This document shows, in pieces, positions 26,615-35,638 of a stretch of DNA of 64,000 bases. How positions within the stretch are numbered: position 1 is the first letter of the stretch; each line of letters starts with the position of its first letter. The DNA is taken from positions 1-64,000 of the forward strand of contig CAKRGM010000005.1 in the NCBI GenBank assembly GCA_934330725.1, read 5' to 3'. The position numbers and the translations under genes were made by a program. Source of the DNA: an uncultured Lachnospiraceae bacterium. GTDB lineage: Bacteria; Bacillota; Clostridia; Lachnospirales; Lachnospiraceae. The notes beneath the pieces were generated by a model. That model searched no databases. It was given only the letters and a program-made list of their open reading frames with translations, and was not told the origin of the DNA.

Positions 26615-27696
26615 TTAGCTACAACTCTCTCCTTATCCCTGTATTCCTGCTGTTTTTCCATGTTATCAGGATTTCTGTCAGCCATCTCGATAAGTCCTAA
26701 TATCCCATTTATTGGAGTACGGATATCATGTGACATTCTTGAAAGAAAGGATGATTTTGCTGCATTGGCTTTTTTAGCCTGATCAAGCGCTGATTTAAGC
26801 TTTTCCCTCTGAATATTTTCTCTCTTCACAATTGCATCAATACACCGGAATGCCAGTATAATGGTATGTGATGTTGAATTTTCTCCTTTTCCCACCCTTA
26901 CCGCATGAATCTCAAAATTACTCTGTCCGCCTGGATTTTCTGACGCACGATATCTGAATATAAAATCATCATGGTTTTTAAAAAATTCACTAAGCTTATG
27001 CACTGAAAGATTTTCCATAAAATCTTCTCTTTCATCTTCTCTCACAAAGTTATCAACATAAGCTTTAATTACTTCCGTATAAGTCTTAAGCCTGAATATC
27101 TCTCCCTGATTAGCAAAACCGCCACGTTTTTTTATTTCATATGAATCTTTATCAAGATTAACGTAATAAACAGAAATATATTCTTCACATAATGCAGCCA
27201 TAATTGACTGGTTTTCTATATTATTTTTTAGCTCTCTTTCTTTTTCCTCTTTAATAGACTGTATCTTTGTAACATCCTGATGATACCCTCTTATACGGAT
27301 ACCTTTTGTATAAGATTTGTCAAGTGTGCCACCACATCTTACATATATTTTCCCTTTCACAGGATGTATCCACGCATATGTATTTTCAGATTTTCCATTT
27401 GAAATCATTTCATTAACGCTGGCTTTTACAGAATCAATCTCTGATGGCATAACATTTCTTTCCCAGAAATCATAAACCTCTTCAGGACTAAGAGCCTGCG
27501 TTATGCCCATGATTTTCCTTGCTGCATCGTCAATATAAAACCTTGGATGTTCTCCATCAACCATTTCAATTGCCCATATGCCCATTCCTGCAGATCCAAG
27601 TACATCCTCTAATTCATGATGAAAAGCTACTTTACAAAATTGTATTTCTCCTGCCTCAGACGGCCTGTCTTTTTTCTCCAACCCATACTCTTTCAT
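26569..27696 (-). pseudogene. PAS-domain histidine kinase truncated after the H box
   Basis: A 375-residue frame holds two PAS-like sensor regions (about 25-150 and 165-290), a coiled coil (REKLKSALDQAKKANAAKS) and the phosphoacceptor block SRMSHDIRTPINGILGLI. It stops at LLSLVNDVLDVRF. Kinases of this type continue VLDMSK and then a full HATPase domain, so the whole catalytic half (N, G1, F, G2 boxes) is missing. The break at about 26580 coincides with the broken end of the convergent TetR gene. It has no own kinase activity as read. Confidence 0.75.
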
Positions 27697-27758
27697 CCGT
27701 CACACTCCAAATTATGAATTACAATAATTATATCCTTTTATTTTTAAGACTCTGTTAT

Positions 27759-29447
27759 CTACTCCACGTTTATAAATCGCTTATAAAATTCATTTCCCGG
27801 ATACGGTCTTCCAAACAAATATCCCTGAATATAATCCGGGCTTAAACTCTGAAGACTTATAAGTTCATTCGGAGTTTCGATTCCTTCAACGCAAATAGCG
27901 AGTCCAAGACTATGTGCCATATCTATGATGTATTTCATAAGTTTACGCTCATATTCATTATTTAACGCTTTTAAGGTAAATGTGCGGTCAATTTTTATAT
28001 ATGTAGGATTTAACTCTCCAAGACAGTGCAGATTAGAATATCCGGTTCCAAAATCATCAAGTATTATTTTAACCCCGTTTTTCTTAAGTCCTTCCCACAG
28101 TTTTTTATAGTGTGGATTTGAATCAATATATCCGCTTTCAGTAAGCTCAATTCCTATGCAGGATGAATCCAGCTTATGCTCATTCAGTGCCATAAGAATT
28201 TCATCCAATATACTGCTTTTACTTACCTGAATATATGAAAGATTTACATTTACACGGAACTGCGGTATGTATTTCTGCCATATGCTGCACAATGAAATCG
28301 CTTTATTTAATATCCACTTTCCTGCAGGAATAATAAGGCCGGTCTCCTCCAGGAGTGGAACGAATTCTGCCGGTGAAATCATTTCTGCTTCTTTACTTCC
28401 ATCGTCAGCAGGAATAGTAAAACGCATTAATGCTTCTGCACCAAGAAGGCGATATGTCTTTGTATCAACAATAGGCTGAAAATATGCCTCAAATCCCTGA
28501 AAATTATGATTAACAGCATGATGAAGTTTTCTTGTTATCATTCTTTTTCTGAGAAATACATCGTATTCCTTATAGTCAAATATGTAATAGCTGTTCTTAC
28601 CTCTGTTCCTTGCCTCATTAAGTGCAAATTCCGACAGCTTCATTACACTGTCATAACCATCTGTAAGTGATGATACATCCATAATTCCCGTAGAAATTGT
28701 ATATACCATCTTATATTTATTATTTTCTATAAAACGGTTTATCGATAAACGTATTTTTTTATATAACTCAGAAGCATCTTCAACAGTTCCACCGGCAAAA
28801 TCAACAATCATGAAGTCATCTGCTCCAACATGAAATAGTTTCTGATGTTCATTCAGATGTTCCATAATGCAGTTAGCTGTATGCTTTAAAATAAAATCGC
28901 CATACTTCACACCAAAGTTACCATTGATTAAACTAAAATCATCTATTCCGATGCGCATAAAAAAACCTGATATTTTTTTGTCTGTATACTTATGAACATA
29001 TGAAGATAAACTTGTCTCACCCAACAGCCCGCTCACATTATCAGCCTTCTGTTTATTACCGATTTCATTAATGCATCCAATTAAAAGATATGGCTCACCA
29101 TTCCCGTCATTTATAACTCTTCCCCTGCAATTAATCCAGATAGGATTACCACTTTTATCAAGCCATCTGTAATGTAAATTATGAAATTTCTTTTTCCCTG
29201 AAATAATATCATTATGATCTTTTATCAGGAGTGGATAATCCTCCGGATATACAAACTGCTTATGCATCTGCATTGCGTCATAAAAGCTTTCACCAGGCAA
29301 TGCAAAACGTTTTAATGCTTCACTTGAAATTCTGTAAAAATCACGCTTAAAATCAAGTAAATAAAGATAATCATCCATACATGGACTAAACATTTCGATT
29401 ATTTCTTCCAGGACTGCCTCTGAAATCCCCTCAGTTTCATTATGCAT
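27759..29447 (-). CDS. PAS-GGDEF(degenerate)-EAL c-di-GMP phosphodiesterase
   Basis: This 562-residue soluble protein has a PAS sensor (about 10-135) and a degenerate GGDEF domain (HVGADDF in place of GGDEF, so unlikely to make c-di-GMP but may bind GTP). A complete EAL domain follows: AYFQPIV, AEALMRF, VNLSYIQ, ELTESGYI, LDDFGTGYSNL, IKIDRTF, EGIETPNEL. The metal and substrate residues are all present, so it should degrade cyclic di-GMP to pGpG. The start at 29447 follows GGAGGTACAAG. It lies directly upstream of the truncated kinase in the same direction. Confidence 0.88.
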   Translation of the reverse strand: MHNETEGISEAVLEEIIEMFSPCMDDYLYLLDFKRDFYRISSEALKRFALPGESFYDAMQMHKQFVYPEDYPLLIKDHNDIISGKKKFHNLHYRWLDKSGNPIWINCRGRVINDGNGEPYLLIGCINEIGNKQKADNVSGLLGETSLSSYVHKYTDKKISGFFMRIGIDDFSLINGNFGVKYGDFILKHTANCIMEHLNEHQKLFHVGADDFMIVDFAGGTVEDASELYKKIRLSINRFIENNKYKMVYTISTGIMDVSSLTDGYDSVMKLSEFALNEARNRGKNSYYIFDYKEYDVFLRKRMITRKLHHAVNHNFQGFEAYFQPIVDTKTYRLLGAEALMRFTIPADDGSKEAEMISPAEFVPLLEETGLIIPAGKWILNKAISLCSIWQKYIPQFRVNVNLSYIQVSKSSILDEILMALNEHKLDSSCIGIELTESGYIDSNPHYKKLWEGLKKNGVKIILDDFGTGYSNLHCLGELNPTYIKIDRTFTLKALNNEYERKLMKYIIDMAHSLGLAICVEGIETPNELISLQSLSPDYIQGYLFGRPYPGNEFYKRFINVE

Positions 29448-29718
29448 CTTGTACCTCCATATTGTAGCCGATTTACAAAAATATAAATTCCAAAACGTTA
29501 TTTCCATTTTCTGGTTATATATTTCTTTTTTACAACAATAATTAATACTTTATATAGCAATATTAATTCCATAACATAAAATTGTCAACTGTAAAGAATC
29601 TCACTTATCTTATATAGATGCTTATTTTCTTAATAAACTTACAGCAATGCAACAGAGGGTGATATTAATGTGTGTTTATCAAATTATCCTGAAGTACTTA
29701 TATCTTTTCATTAAACTG

Positions 29719-30516
29719 TCATTGTGTTGCTTTCGCTAATTTTTCATTAATTCTGATCATTGCATCCGTATAATATTTTAATTCGGCATCATTAGCTTCG
29801 CCTTTTAATCCATCCAGCTTATTCATGGTATCCGTATATTTTTTCATATACTCAGTATAATCTGCCAGCATGCCTGCTGTATCTTCAGAAGACTTATATT
29901 TAATCATAAACGCACAGTATGAATCAAAAAAAGCTTCATAGCTGTCTATAGCTTCTTTAAATGATGGTCTTATACCATTAACTGACTCCTCTGAACTTTT
30001 TGTTGTGGCTTCCGAAGTCTCTTTAACTGTACTTTCCTGTGTTGTCTGCTGTGCAGGTTCCTGATTTGTTTCAGTATCTGTTTCTTTAGTTTCAGCCTCA
30101 GACACATTTTTTTTCTGAACAGTTTCACCTGAATTATTGTAATCATTTGAAGTACTGTATGATTTTGAAGACTTTCCTGTAACACATCCTTTTATATTTA
30201 CGACTATTGCTAATACAATAACTATAATAATCAGTTTATGAAATTTACCTTTTTTCCAGAATTTAGCAATTCCTTTACCGATGCTGCATAATGCTGCCAG
30301 TACAAAAAATGCTTTTCCCCCATTACCTTCTTTACCTTTTTTATCTTTTTTATCTTTCAAATTTTGAATCACCTCGTCTTTACTTTCTGTACCAGTCTCC
30401 TCATAAATATTTTCTGCCTGTGCTCTCTGCATTGTTTCTGCATCAATTGCTTCACCGCAATTCGGGCAAAAATTACTATTTCCTGATAATTCTTTTCCAC
30501 ATTTTGGACACTTCAT
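29719..30516 (-). CDS. zinc-ribbon membrane protein (DUF6591-like tail)
   Basis: This 265-residue protein has an N-terminal zinc ribbon, CPKCGKELSGNSNFCPNCG (two CxxC), a charged Lys/Gly linker, one transmembrane helix (LIIIVIVLAIVVNI, about 98-112), and an extracellular Thr/Glu/Ser-rich stretch. The C-terminal helical domain (about 185-265) has FKEAIDSYEAFFDSYCAFM and LKYYTDAMIRINEKL. That last domain resembles DUF6591. GGAGGAGAGAAT decides the start at 30516. It stands alone. Function unknown; presumably surface-exposed. Confidence 0.7.
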   Translation of the reverse strand: MKCPKCGKELSGNSNFCPNCGEAIDAETMQRAQAENIYEETGTESKDEVIQNLKDKKDKKGKEGNGGKAFFVLAALCSIGKGIAKFWKKGKFHKLIIIVIVLAIVVNIKGCVTGKSSKSYSTSNDYNNSGETVQKKNVSEAETKETDTETNQEPAQQTTQESTVKETSEATTKSSEESVNGIRPSFKEAIDSYEAFFDSYCAFMIKYKSSEDTAGMLADYTEYMKKYTDTMNKLDGLKGEANDAELKYYTDAMIRINEKLAKATQ

Positions 30517-30651
30517 ATTCTCTCCTCCGCTTGTATTCATAAATTTTTATAAAATTATTAACAGATTATGATGCCATAATAAAAGCACAAAACAATCCGT
30601 CAGGCATTCTCTGTCTCCGACATCATAAATTATTAATATGCTTTATTATAT

Positions 30652-30677
30652 AACATTGTGGTTATACCCACAATGTT
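30652..30677. promoter_or_regulatory. hairpin upstream of the small HTH gene
   Basis: AACATTGTGG-TTATAC-CCACAATGTT is a 10-bp perfect stem lying 48 nt before the XRE-type gene. It may be its operator or the terminator of some plus-strand transcript. Confidence 0.4.
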
Positions 30678-30724
30678 TATTTTTAAATATTTTACATATA
30701 ATTTAACCATTAGGAACTAAAAGG

Positions 30725-30931
30725 TTGGTGGTTAGAATCTACGATTACAGTCCTTTATGGAAAACTATGAAAGAGCGCGGGGTTTCTCAATACCGTCTAT
30801 TACAGAATGGTATTGATAATAAAACGTTGGACTCATTAAAGAAAAATAAAAATATTACAATGATTACTTTAGAAAAATTATGTATAATTATTGGATGCAC
30901 TCCTAATGATGTCGTAACATTTAAAAAATAA
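30725..30931 (+). CDS. small XRE-type (Cro/CI) DNA-binding protein
   Basis: This 68-residue single-domain HTH protein, PLWKTMKERGVSQYRLLQNG, then TLDSLKKNKNITMITLEKLC and IIIGCTPNDVV, is typical of the short Cro/CI regulators of Firmicutes. The start is TTG (30725) or GTG (30728), preceded by AAAAGG. No ATG is available. It lies upstream of a MATE gene on the same strand but 245 nt away, with a separate promoter for MATE. Confidence 0.7.
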   Translation: MVVRIYDYSPLWKTMKERGVSQYRLLQNGIDNKTLDSLKKNKNITMITLEKLCIIIGCTPNDVVTFKK

Positions 30932-31023
30932 AGATGTCGAAAGTTCTTAAAATTCTTAAAGAAATTCCGGCAGCTTTATTTTTTTGTTAATATTAATTAC
31001 ATCATCAGTTTGACTAAATAGCA

Positions 31024-31052
31024 TTGACAAATTTAATTTTATAGCATATATA
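31024..31052 (+). promoter_or_regulatory. sigma-A-type promoter of the second MATE gene
   Basis: TTGACA and TATATA are separated by 17 bp. The 5' leader to the ATG at 31176 is long (about 115 nt) and holds GGGAATTTTC...GAATTTCC as a weak stem. No known riboswitch was recognised. Confidence 0.6.
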
Positions 31053-31175
31053 AACATATACCAGGCATTACTTTTGCTTCTAGTGTGTATTCGGGAATTT
31101 TCATATAGGGAGAATTTCCTGTAACTATATAATATTTAGATTAATCGAGATTGAGAACAGAGGGGATGAATATCT

Positions 31176-32558
31176 ATGCAGACATCAGACGAACTGACAA
31201 ATAAGAAAAAAAATCCGCTTGGTTATGAAAAAGAATCCAGGCTTCTTGTTAAATTTGCAATTCCATGCATTATTTCAATGCTCGTTACAGCATTGTACAA
31301 TATAGTTGACCAGATTTTCATAGGGCAGGGAATCGGAATGCTTGGAAATGCTGCTACAAATATCGCATTTCCACTTTCAACATCCTGCACTGCCATATCG
31401 CTTCTTCTTGGTATCGGAAGTGCAACTAATTTTTCACTAAATCTCGGTGCCGGAGAGAAAACAAATTCAGCAAGATACGCCGGAAACGGAATTTGTCTTA
31501 TGGCAATTCTTGGAATTACTTTGTTCCTTATCTCTACATTTTTTCTTACTCCGATGCTTAAATTCTTCGGTGCTACTGAAGATGTTCTTCCATTTGCCAG
31601 TGAGTACACAAGAATTACAGCCTTTGGTTTCCCATTTCTTATAGCAAATACAGGTATGAGCAAACTGATACTTGCTGATGGAAGTCCGAAATATTCAATG
31701 ATGTCCATGTTAATCGGTGCAATTGTAAATACAATCCTGGATCCATTATTTATTTTTGTATTTAACATGGGAATGTCCGGAGCCGCCCTCGCAACGATTA
31801 TAGGACAGATTATATCATTTTCTATAAGCCTTCGTTATATGTTTCATTTTAAAACTATTGTATTAACACGTAAGAGCTTTTCTTTAAAATGGACATACTG
31901 CAAAAATATCTTTCTTTTGGGCGCATGCGCATGCTTTAACCAGATTGCCATGACAGTAGTACAGATAGTCCTTAACAATACTCTTTCCCACTATGGTGCG
32001 CAATCTGTATACGGAGGAGAGATTCCACTTGCATGTTCCGGTATTATCACAAAAGTTAATATGATATTTATGTCATTTGTAATAGGGATTTCCCAGGGAG
32101 CACAGCCGGTTATCGGCTTTAATTATGGTGCAAAAAAATATAACCGTGTAAGAAGGACATACCTTACAGCCATCGGTGCAGCATCTGTGCTTTCTCTCAT
32201 TGCATTTATATGTTTTCAGGTATTTCCAAAGCAGATTATTAGTGCCTTCGGAAGCGGAAGTGATTTGTATTTCCAATTCTCTGAGCGTTATTTCAGGATT
32301 TATATGTTCCTTACCCTGGTAAACGGAATACAGCCCGTAACGTCAAATCTATTTAATTCCATTGGAAAAGCATACCTTGGAGTTTTCATGTCACTTACAC
32401 GTCAGATAATCTTTCTTCTGCCACTAATAATCATTTTTCCATTATTTATGGGAATTGACGGTGTAATGTATGCCGGTCCGATAGCTGATGCTGCTGCCGC
32501 CATAGTATGCGGATATTTTACGGTAAGGGAATTAAAAGCACTTAAGGCGGCTGCTTAA
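31176..32558 (+). CDS. MATE-family multidrug efflux transporter
   Basis: This 460-residue protein has about 12 transmembrane helices. The N-terminal FAIPCIISMLVTALYNIVDQIFIGQG block is the MATE entry motif, and the second half starts near LGACACFNQIAMTVVQ. It is most like the clostridial MepA/NorM-like group. It pumps cationic compounds out with Na+ or H+. Its own promoter lies 120 bp upstream. It is a single gene. Confidence 0.9.
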   Translation: MQTSDELTNKKKNPLGYEKESRLLVKFAIPCIISMLVTALYNIVDQIFIGQGIGMLGNAATNIAFPLSTSCTAISLLLGIGSATNFSLNLGAGEKTNSARYAGNGICLMAILGITLFLISTFFLTPMLKFFGATEDVLPFASEYTRITAFGFPFLIANTGMSKLILADGSPKYSMMSMLIGAIVNTILDPLFIFVFNMGMSGAALATIIGQIISFSISLRYMFHFKTIVLTRKSFSLKWTYCKNIFLLGACACFNQIAMTVVQIVLNNTLSHYGAQSVYGGEIPLACSGIITKVNMIFMSFVIGISQGAQPVIGFNYGAKKYNRVRRTYLTAIGAASVLSLIAFICFQVFPKQIISAFGSGSDLYFQFSERYFRIYMFLTLVNGIQPVTSNLFNSIGKAYLGVFMSLTRQIIFLLPLIIIFPLFMGIDGVMYAGPIADAAAAIVCGYFTVRELKALKAAA

Positions 32559-32582
32559 AACAATTATTTTATTTATTACTAA

Positions 32583-32828
32583 TCAGTTTTCAGTATTGCC
32601 GCAGAATATAAATCCTCCAATCAATCCACCAAATATTGCTACATATCCGGTTATAACAATGCTCCATTCAATCCATTTTTCACTGTATCCATAAAATACT
32701 CCTGCTGCCATACAGCATAGAAATGCTATAAAAAACCATGCACATGTATTTATAAGCATAAATCTTTTTTCTCTTTTTTCACTATTATAAGCTTTATTAT
32801 TCTCAAGATAACTCCACAACTTTTTCAT
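32583..32828 (-). CDS. small two-helix membrane protein
   Basis: This 81-residue protein has a charged N terminus and two transmembrane helices (CAWFFIAFLCCMAAGVFYGY and WSIVITGYVAIFGGLIGGFI). The start at 32828 behind GGAGACTAT is chosen over an upstream ATG. It is convergent with the MATE gene. I do not recognise the family. Confidence 0.6.
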   Translation of the reverse strand: MKKLWSYLENNKAYNSEKREKRFMLINTCAWFFIAFLCCMAAGVFYGYSEKWIEWSIVITGYVAIFGGLIGGFIFCGNTEN

Positions 32829-32972
32829 ATAGTCTCCATTCTTTACCTGTATTTCAGATAATACACTAACTACAGTAATGTAAAATATATTAAACTGCAT
32901 CTTTAGTAAGATTTTATAAAATTATCACATTATATTGTAAAGTTATCTATCACGTTCCTGTAAAATACGTGT

Positions 32973-33012
32973 AAAAAAGCTGTAAACCTGGTGAACACAC
33001 CAGGCTTACAGC
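32973..33012 (-). terminator. strong terminator of the PilZ gene
   Basis: GCTGTAAACCTGGTG (32979-32993) and CACCAGGCTTACAGC (32998-33012) give a 15-bp stem with one mismatch and an AACA loop. The minus-strand U run comes from the A run at 32973-32978, and TTTT also follows on the plus strand. Confidence 0.85.
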
Positions 33013-33033
33013 TTTTACAACATTCTCCGTTTT

Positions 33034-33393
33034 TTATTCAGTTTTACTTTCACTAACAATTCTGTATACATCAATTTTAAACTTATTTTCCGGGTTAATT
33101 CCTATAAATCTGCACCCATAAGTTATTTCACCATTACCTGAATCTTCTTTTCTGAGTATTTCTATAACCGTTTCAATTGAATCCTTATTATCAAGTGTTA
33201 TAACTGTATTATAATAAGAATTCACCTCAAAATTATATTCTGATTCAAACGCAATTCCACCCTCGGATATATTAATAACGTTCACGTCAACATCTGACTT
33301 TGTATCTTTGTTTGAAGTCTCATTACCAAGTTGCGTTAATACTATCTTAACACTAATAGCAATTCTTTTTGATTTTCGTTTTTCCACTCCCAT
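33034..33393 (-). CDS. PilZ-domain c-di-GMP receptor
   Basis: This 119-residue single-domain protein carries both parts of the c-di-GMP site: the basic RKSKR motif at residues 6-10 (RxxxR) and NISEGGIAF (D/NxSxxG) at about 41-49, followed by the YGCRFIGI strand. It binds c-di-GMP and changes a partner's activity. No partner is encoded alongside. Together with the cyclase at 12981 and the EAL proteins it gives the window all parts of a c-di-GMP circuit. Confidence 0.85.
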   Translation of the reverse strand: MGVEKRKSKRIAISVKIVLTQLGNETSNKDTKSDVDVNVINISEGGIAFESEYNFEVNSYYNTVITLDNKDSIETVIEILRKEDSGNGEITYGCRFIGINPENKFKIDVYRIVSESKTE

Positions 33394-33494
33394 ATCCTTT
33401 GTTAATTATCCCCCATCTTTTTTCTTACGTTATTCCAGCCTTATGTTTTTATGCAATTTCAATAAATCTTTTATAAAATCACTTTCCAGATATA

Positions 33495-33580
33495 GAAACG
33501 CAAGCCAAATATCAGATTCAGTTCTGCAATAATGACTATTTGCAACATCTGCAGCACAAATAACGATGTAAAAATTAATC
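33495..33580. repeat. dispersed palindromic repeat, copy B (decayed)
   Basis: It aligns along its length with 1541-1624 in the same orientation: GAA.CGC.AGC..AAT.TCAGATTCAG is followed by TCTGC..T.ATG.CTA.TT and then CTGC.GCACAAATA. Most differences are G/C in copy A versus A/T in copy B, and its stems are weakened. It lies just downstream of a MATE gene, in the 200-bp gap before the PilZ gene start. Confidence 0.6.
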
Positions 33581-33593
33581 TTATACAAAAATA

Positions 33594-34943
33594 TTAATTC
33601 TTAGCCTTCAAAATGTCAACGATAAAGAACTTATTTTTTAATATAACAGAAATTACTGCAGTAAATGCTTCTGTTATCCAGAACGCATTCCACACTCCGT
33701 TTACTCCCCATATATAGCTTCCGGCAAAAGCCATAAAAAGCATTATTATGATATATCTTAACAATGAAATTATTAATGACTGTATGCCTTTCCCCAGAGC
33801 CTCAAAGGCTCCTGATACTGTAACCGAAACTGATGATACCACAAATCCAATGCTTATTATTCTCAATGCAGTTTTACCTGTTTCAATTGTTTGTGGATTA
33901 TCAGTAAATAAACCTATAAGGCACTGTGGTATTACTAAACACAACACAGTTCCGACTGCCATAACCCCTGCAATTATTGCCAGTGCAGTTTCAAATATTT
34001 TTTTGACGCGCTTAATTTCTCCCGCTCCATAATTATATCCAAGCAGTGGTCTCATTCCCTGCACAACACCATTTGCTGTAAGATAAAGAAATGTCTGAAG
34101 CTTGTAATATGCTCCCAGCACAAGTACATACGACTCAGAATATGACGCCAGGATTCCATTAAGTGCCGATATCTGCAGCGATGGCAATGCAAGATTAAGT
34201 GTTGCAGGAATACCTATTGAATACATTTTTCTAGTAATATTTTTATCAGGTTTTATATAACACATTCCTACCTTTACGGATAATGGTCTTGTCAGATAAA
34301 TAATTATATATCCTGCAAGTGTAGCAAGCTGTCCTATTCCAGTGGCAATCGCCGCCCCTTTTATTCCAAGTTGTGGAAATATCCCTATTCCAAATATCAG
34401 AAGAGGATCGAGTATTATATTTATAATACTGCCTGCCAGCATACAAAACATCGATACTTTCATCCTGCCGACAGCCTGAAATATTTTTTCAAAGCTGATT
34501 GAAATTGAAACCGGAATTGAAAATAAAAAAACAATATTTGAATATTCAATTCCCATTTCTATTATTTCATTGTTATCTGTAAAAAGTCTTAAAAAATGTG
34601 GCATTACAAAAATACATCCAACTGTCAGCATAACTCCATGAAGCATGTTATACATAATTCCCACTGAGGCGCAACGGTCTGCTATTTCCTTTTTTTGTGC
34701 ACCTATATAATATGCTATGACAGCATTTATTCCGATTCCAAAACCTACTGTTACTGCATTGATAAGATTTTGCAAAGGAAATACAAGTGATAATGCAGTC
34801 ATTGCATCATCGCTTATCTTAGCTACAAAAAAACTGTCTATAATATTATATAATGCATTAATTAACATTGATATTGTCATAGGCAGTGCCATTGAAATAA
34901 CAAGTGGCAGTATTGGTTTTTCCTTCATAAATTCCTGATTCAT
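33594..34943 (-). CDS. MATE-family transporter
   Basis: This 449-residue protein has about 12 transmembrane helices, with N-terminal LVISMALPMTISMLINALYN and IIDSFFVAKISDDAMTALSL characteristic of MATE proteins. The start at 34943 follows GGAGGTAATA. It is an efflux antiporter of unknown substrate. It lies on the same strand as the sulfur run upstream but is separated from it by a strong terminator. Confidence 0.88.
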   Translation of the reverse strand: MNQEFMKEKPILPLVISMALPMTISMLINALYNIIDSFFVAKISDDAMTALSLVFPLQNLINAVTVGFGIGINAVIAYYIGAQKKEIADRCASVGIMYNMLHGVMLTVGCIFVMPHFLRLFTDNNEIIEMGIEYSNIVFLFSIPVSISISFEKIFQAVGRMKVSMFCMLAGSIINIILDPLLIFGIGIFPQLGIKGAAIATGIGQLATLAGYIIIYLTRPLSVKVGMCYIKPDKNITRKMYSIGIPATLNLALPSLQISALNGILASYSESYVLVLGAYYKLQTFLYLTANGVVQGMRPLLGYNYGAGEIKRVKKIFETALAIIAGVMAVGTVLCLVIPQCLIGLFTDNPQTIETGKTALRIISIGFVVSSVSVTVSGAFEALGKGIQSLIISLLRYIIIMLFMAFAGSYIWGVNGVWNAFWITEAFTAVISVILKNKFFIVDILKAKN

Positions 34944-35019
34944 TATTACCTCCATTATTAAATTTGATGATATCCGGGTTAAAAATGACCTGACTTACAG
35001 GTCTATAACTCATAACGCG

Positions 35020-35055
35020 AAAAAAAACACACAGCTTGATTATTCAGGCTGTGTG
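35020..35055 (-). terminator. terminator at the end of the sulfur operon
   Basis: CACACAGCTTG (35028-35038) pairs with CAGGCTGTGTG (35045-35055), with one G-T pair, and an eight-base U run follows on the minus strand (A run 35020-35027). It marks the 3' end of the long sulfate-assimilation run. Confidence 0.8.
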
Positions 35056-35139
35056 GCGAAAATATGGTCAATTATTATATGACCAGTAAAAATCCACTCC
35101 ATAAATATGGTTTTGATATTAATATTATAATATAATCAA

Positions 35140-35334
35140 CTATCTGTATTCCATGGATATTTCCAAAAAACTTCTTACTCCATCAATATAATCCTGATAG
35201 GCGATTTCCGGCTCTTTGCCATGAAAAACCTGACACAGTCCACAGGAATCGCAATCAGCTTTACACTGAAACATCTGTCTTATACAAGCAAGTCTTTCGT
35301 CTCTTGTAGAATCCTTAATATCGGGCGGTCTCAC
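35140..35334 (-). CDS. tiny Cys-rich protein, paralogue 1
   Basis: This 64-residue protein has an IKDSTRDERLACIRQM start, a cysteine cluster QCKADCDSCGLC (C-x3-C-x2-C-x2-C), and the end block AYQDYIDGVRSFLEIS. The same plan, IKDxTxxER...Cys4...YQDYxDGxRxxxEI, recurs in the next gene at 35370. I do not recognise the family. The four close Cys could hold an iron-sulfur cluster or zinc, or act as persulfide carriers. It is the last gene of the sulfur run, so a role there is inferred from position only. Confidence 0.65.
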   Translation of the reverse strand: MRPPDIKDSTRDERLACIRQMFQCKADCDSCGLCQVFHGKEPEIAYQDYIDGVRSFLEISMEYR

Positions 35335-35369
35335 TATAATCCCTCACTTCTGCGCTATCTGATAAAATA

Positions 35370-35585
35370 CTAATTTCCTTTTATATACCTTGCATTATAC
35401 TCTGCATTAATTTCACGTATTTCACGTTTACCATCAACGTAGTCCTGATATATTCCCCAAGGAGTACCACCGCCAAGCCAGCAGGATGAACAATTCTCAC
35501 ATCCGCCACCTCCGCAGTCAAGAGACTCTTTTATTATCTGTTCTCTTTCTTCTTTTGTTGTATCCTTGATCAAAAGGCTTTTCAT
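35370..35585 (-). CDS. tiny Cys-rich protein, paralogue 2
   Basis: This 71-residue protein with start at 35585 behind AAGGAGATGATATTA reads MKSLLIKDTTKEEREQIIKE, then a Gly/Cys cluster (CGGGGCENCSSC: C-x4-C-x2-C-x2-C) and IYQDYVDGKREIREIN. It is a clear paralogue of the downstream 64-residue protein but with a glycine-rich insertion around the cysteines and a longer tail. It follows cysK by 53 nt. Function unknown; metal or sulfur binding is plausible. Confidence 0.65.
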   Translation of the reverse strand: MKSLLIKDTTKEEREQIIKESLDCGGGGCENCSSCWLGGGTPWGIYQDYVDGKREIREINAEYNARYIKGN

Positions 35586-35638
35586 TAATATCATCTCCTT
35601 ACGCAATACATTTTCCTGTAAAGATTCTGTAAATAAAA

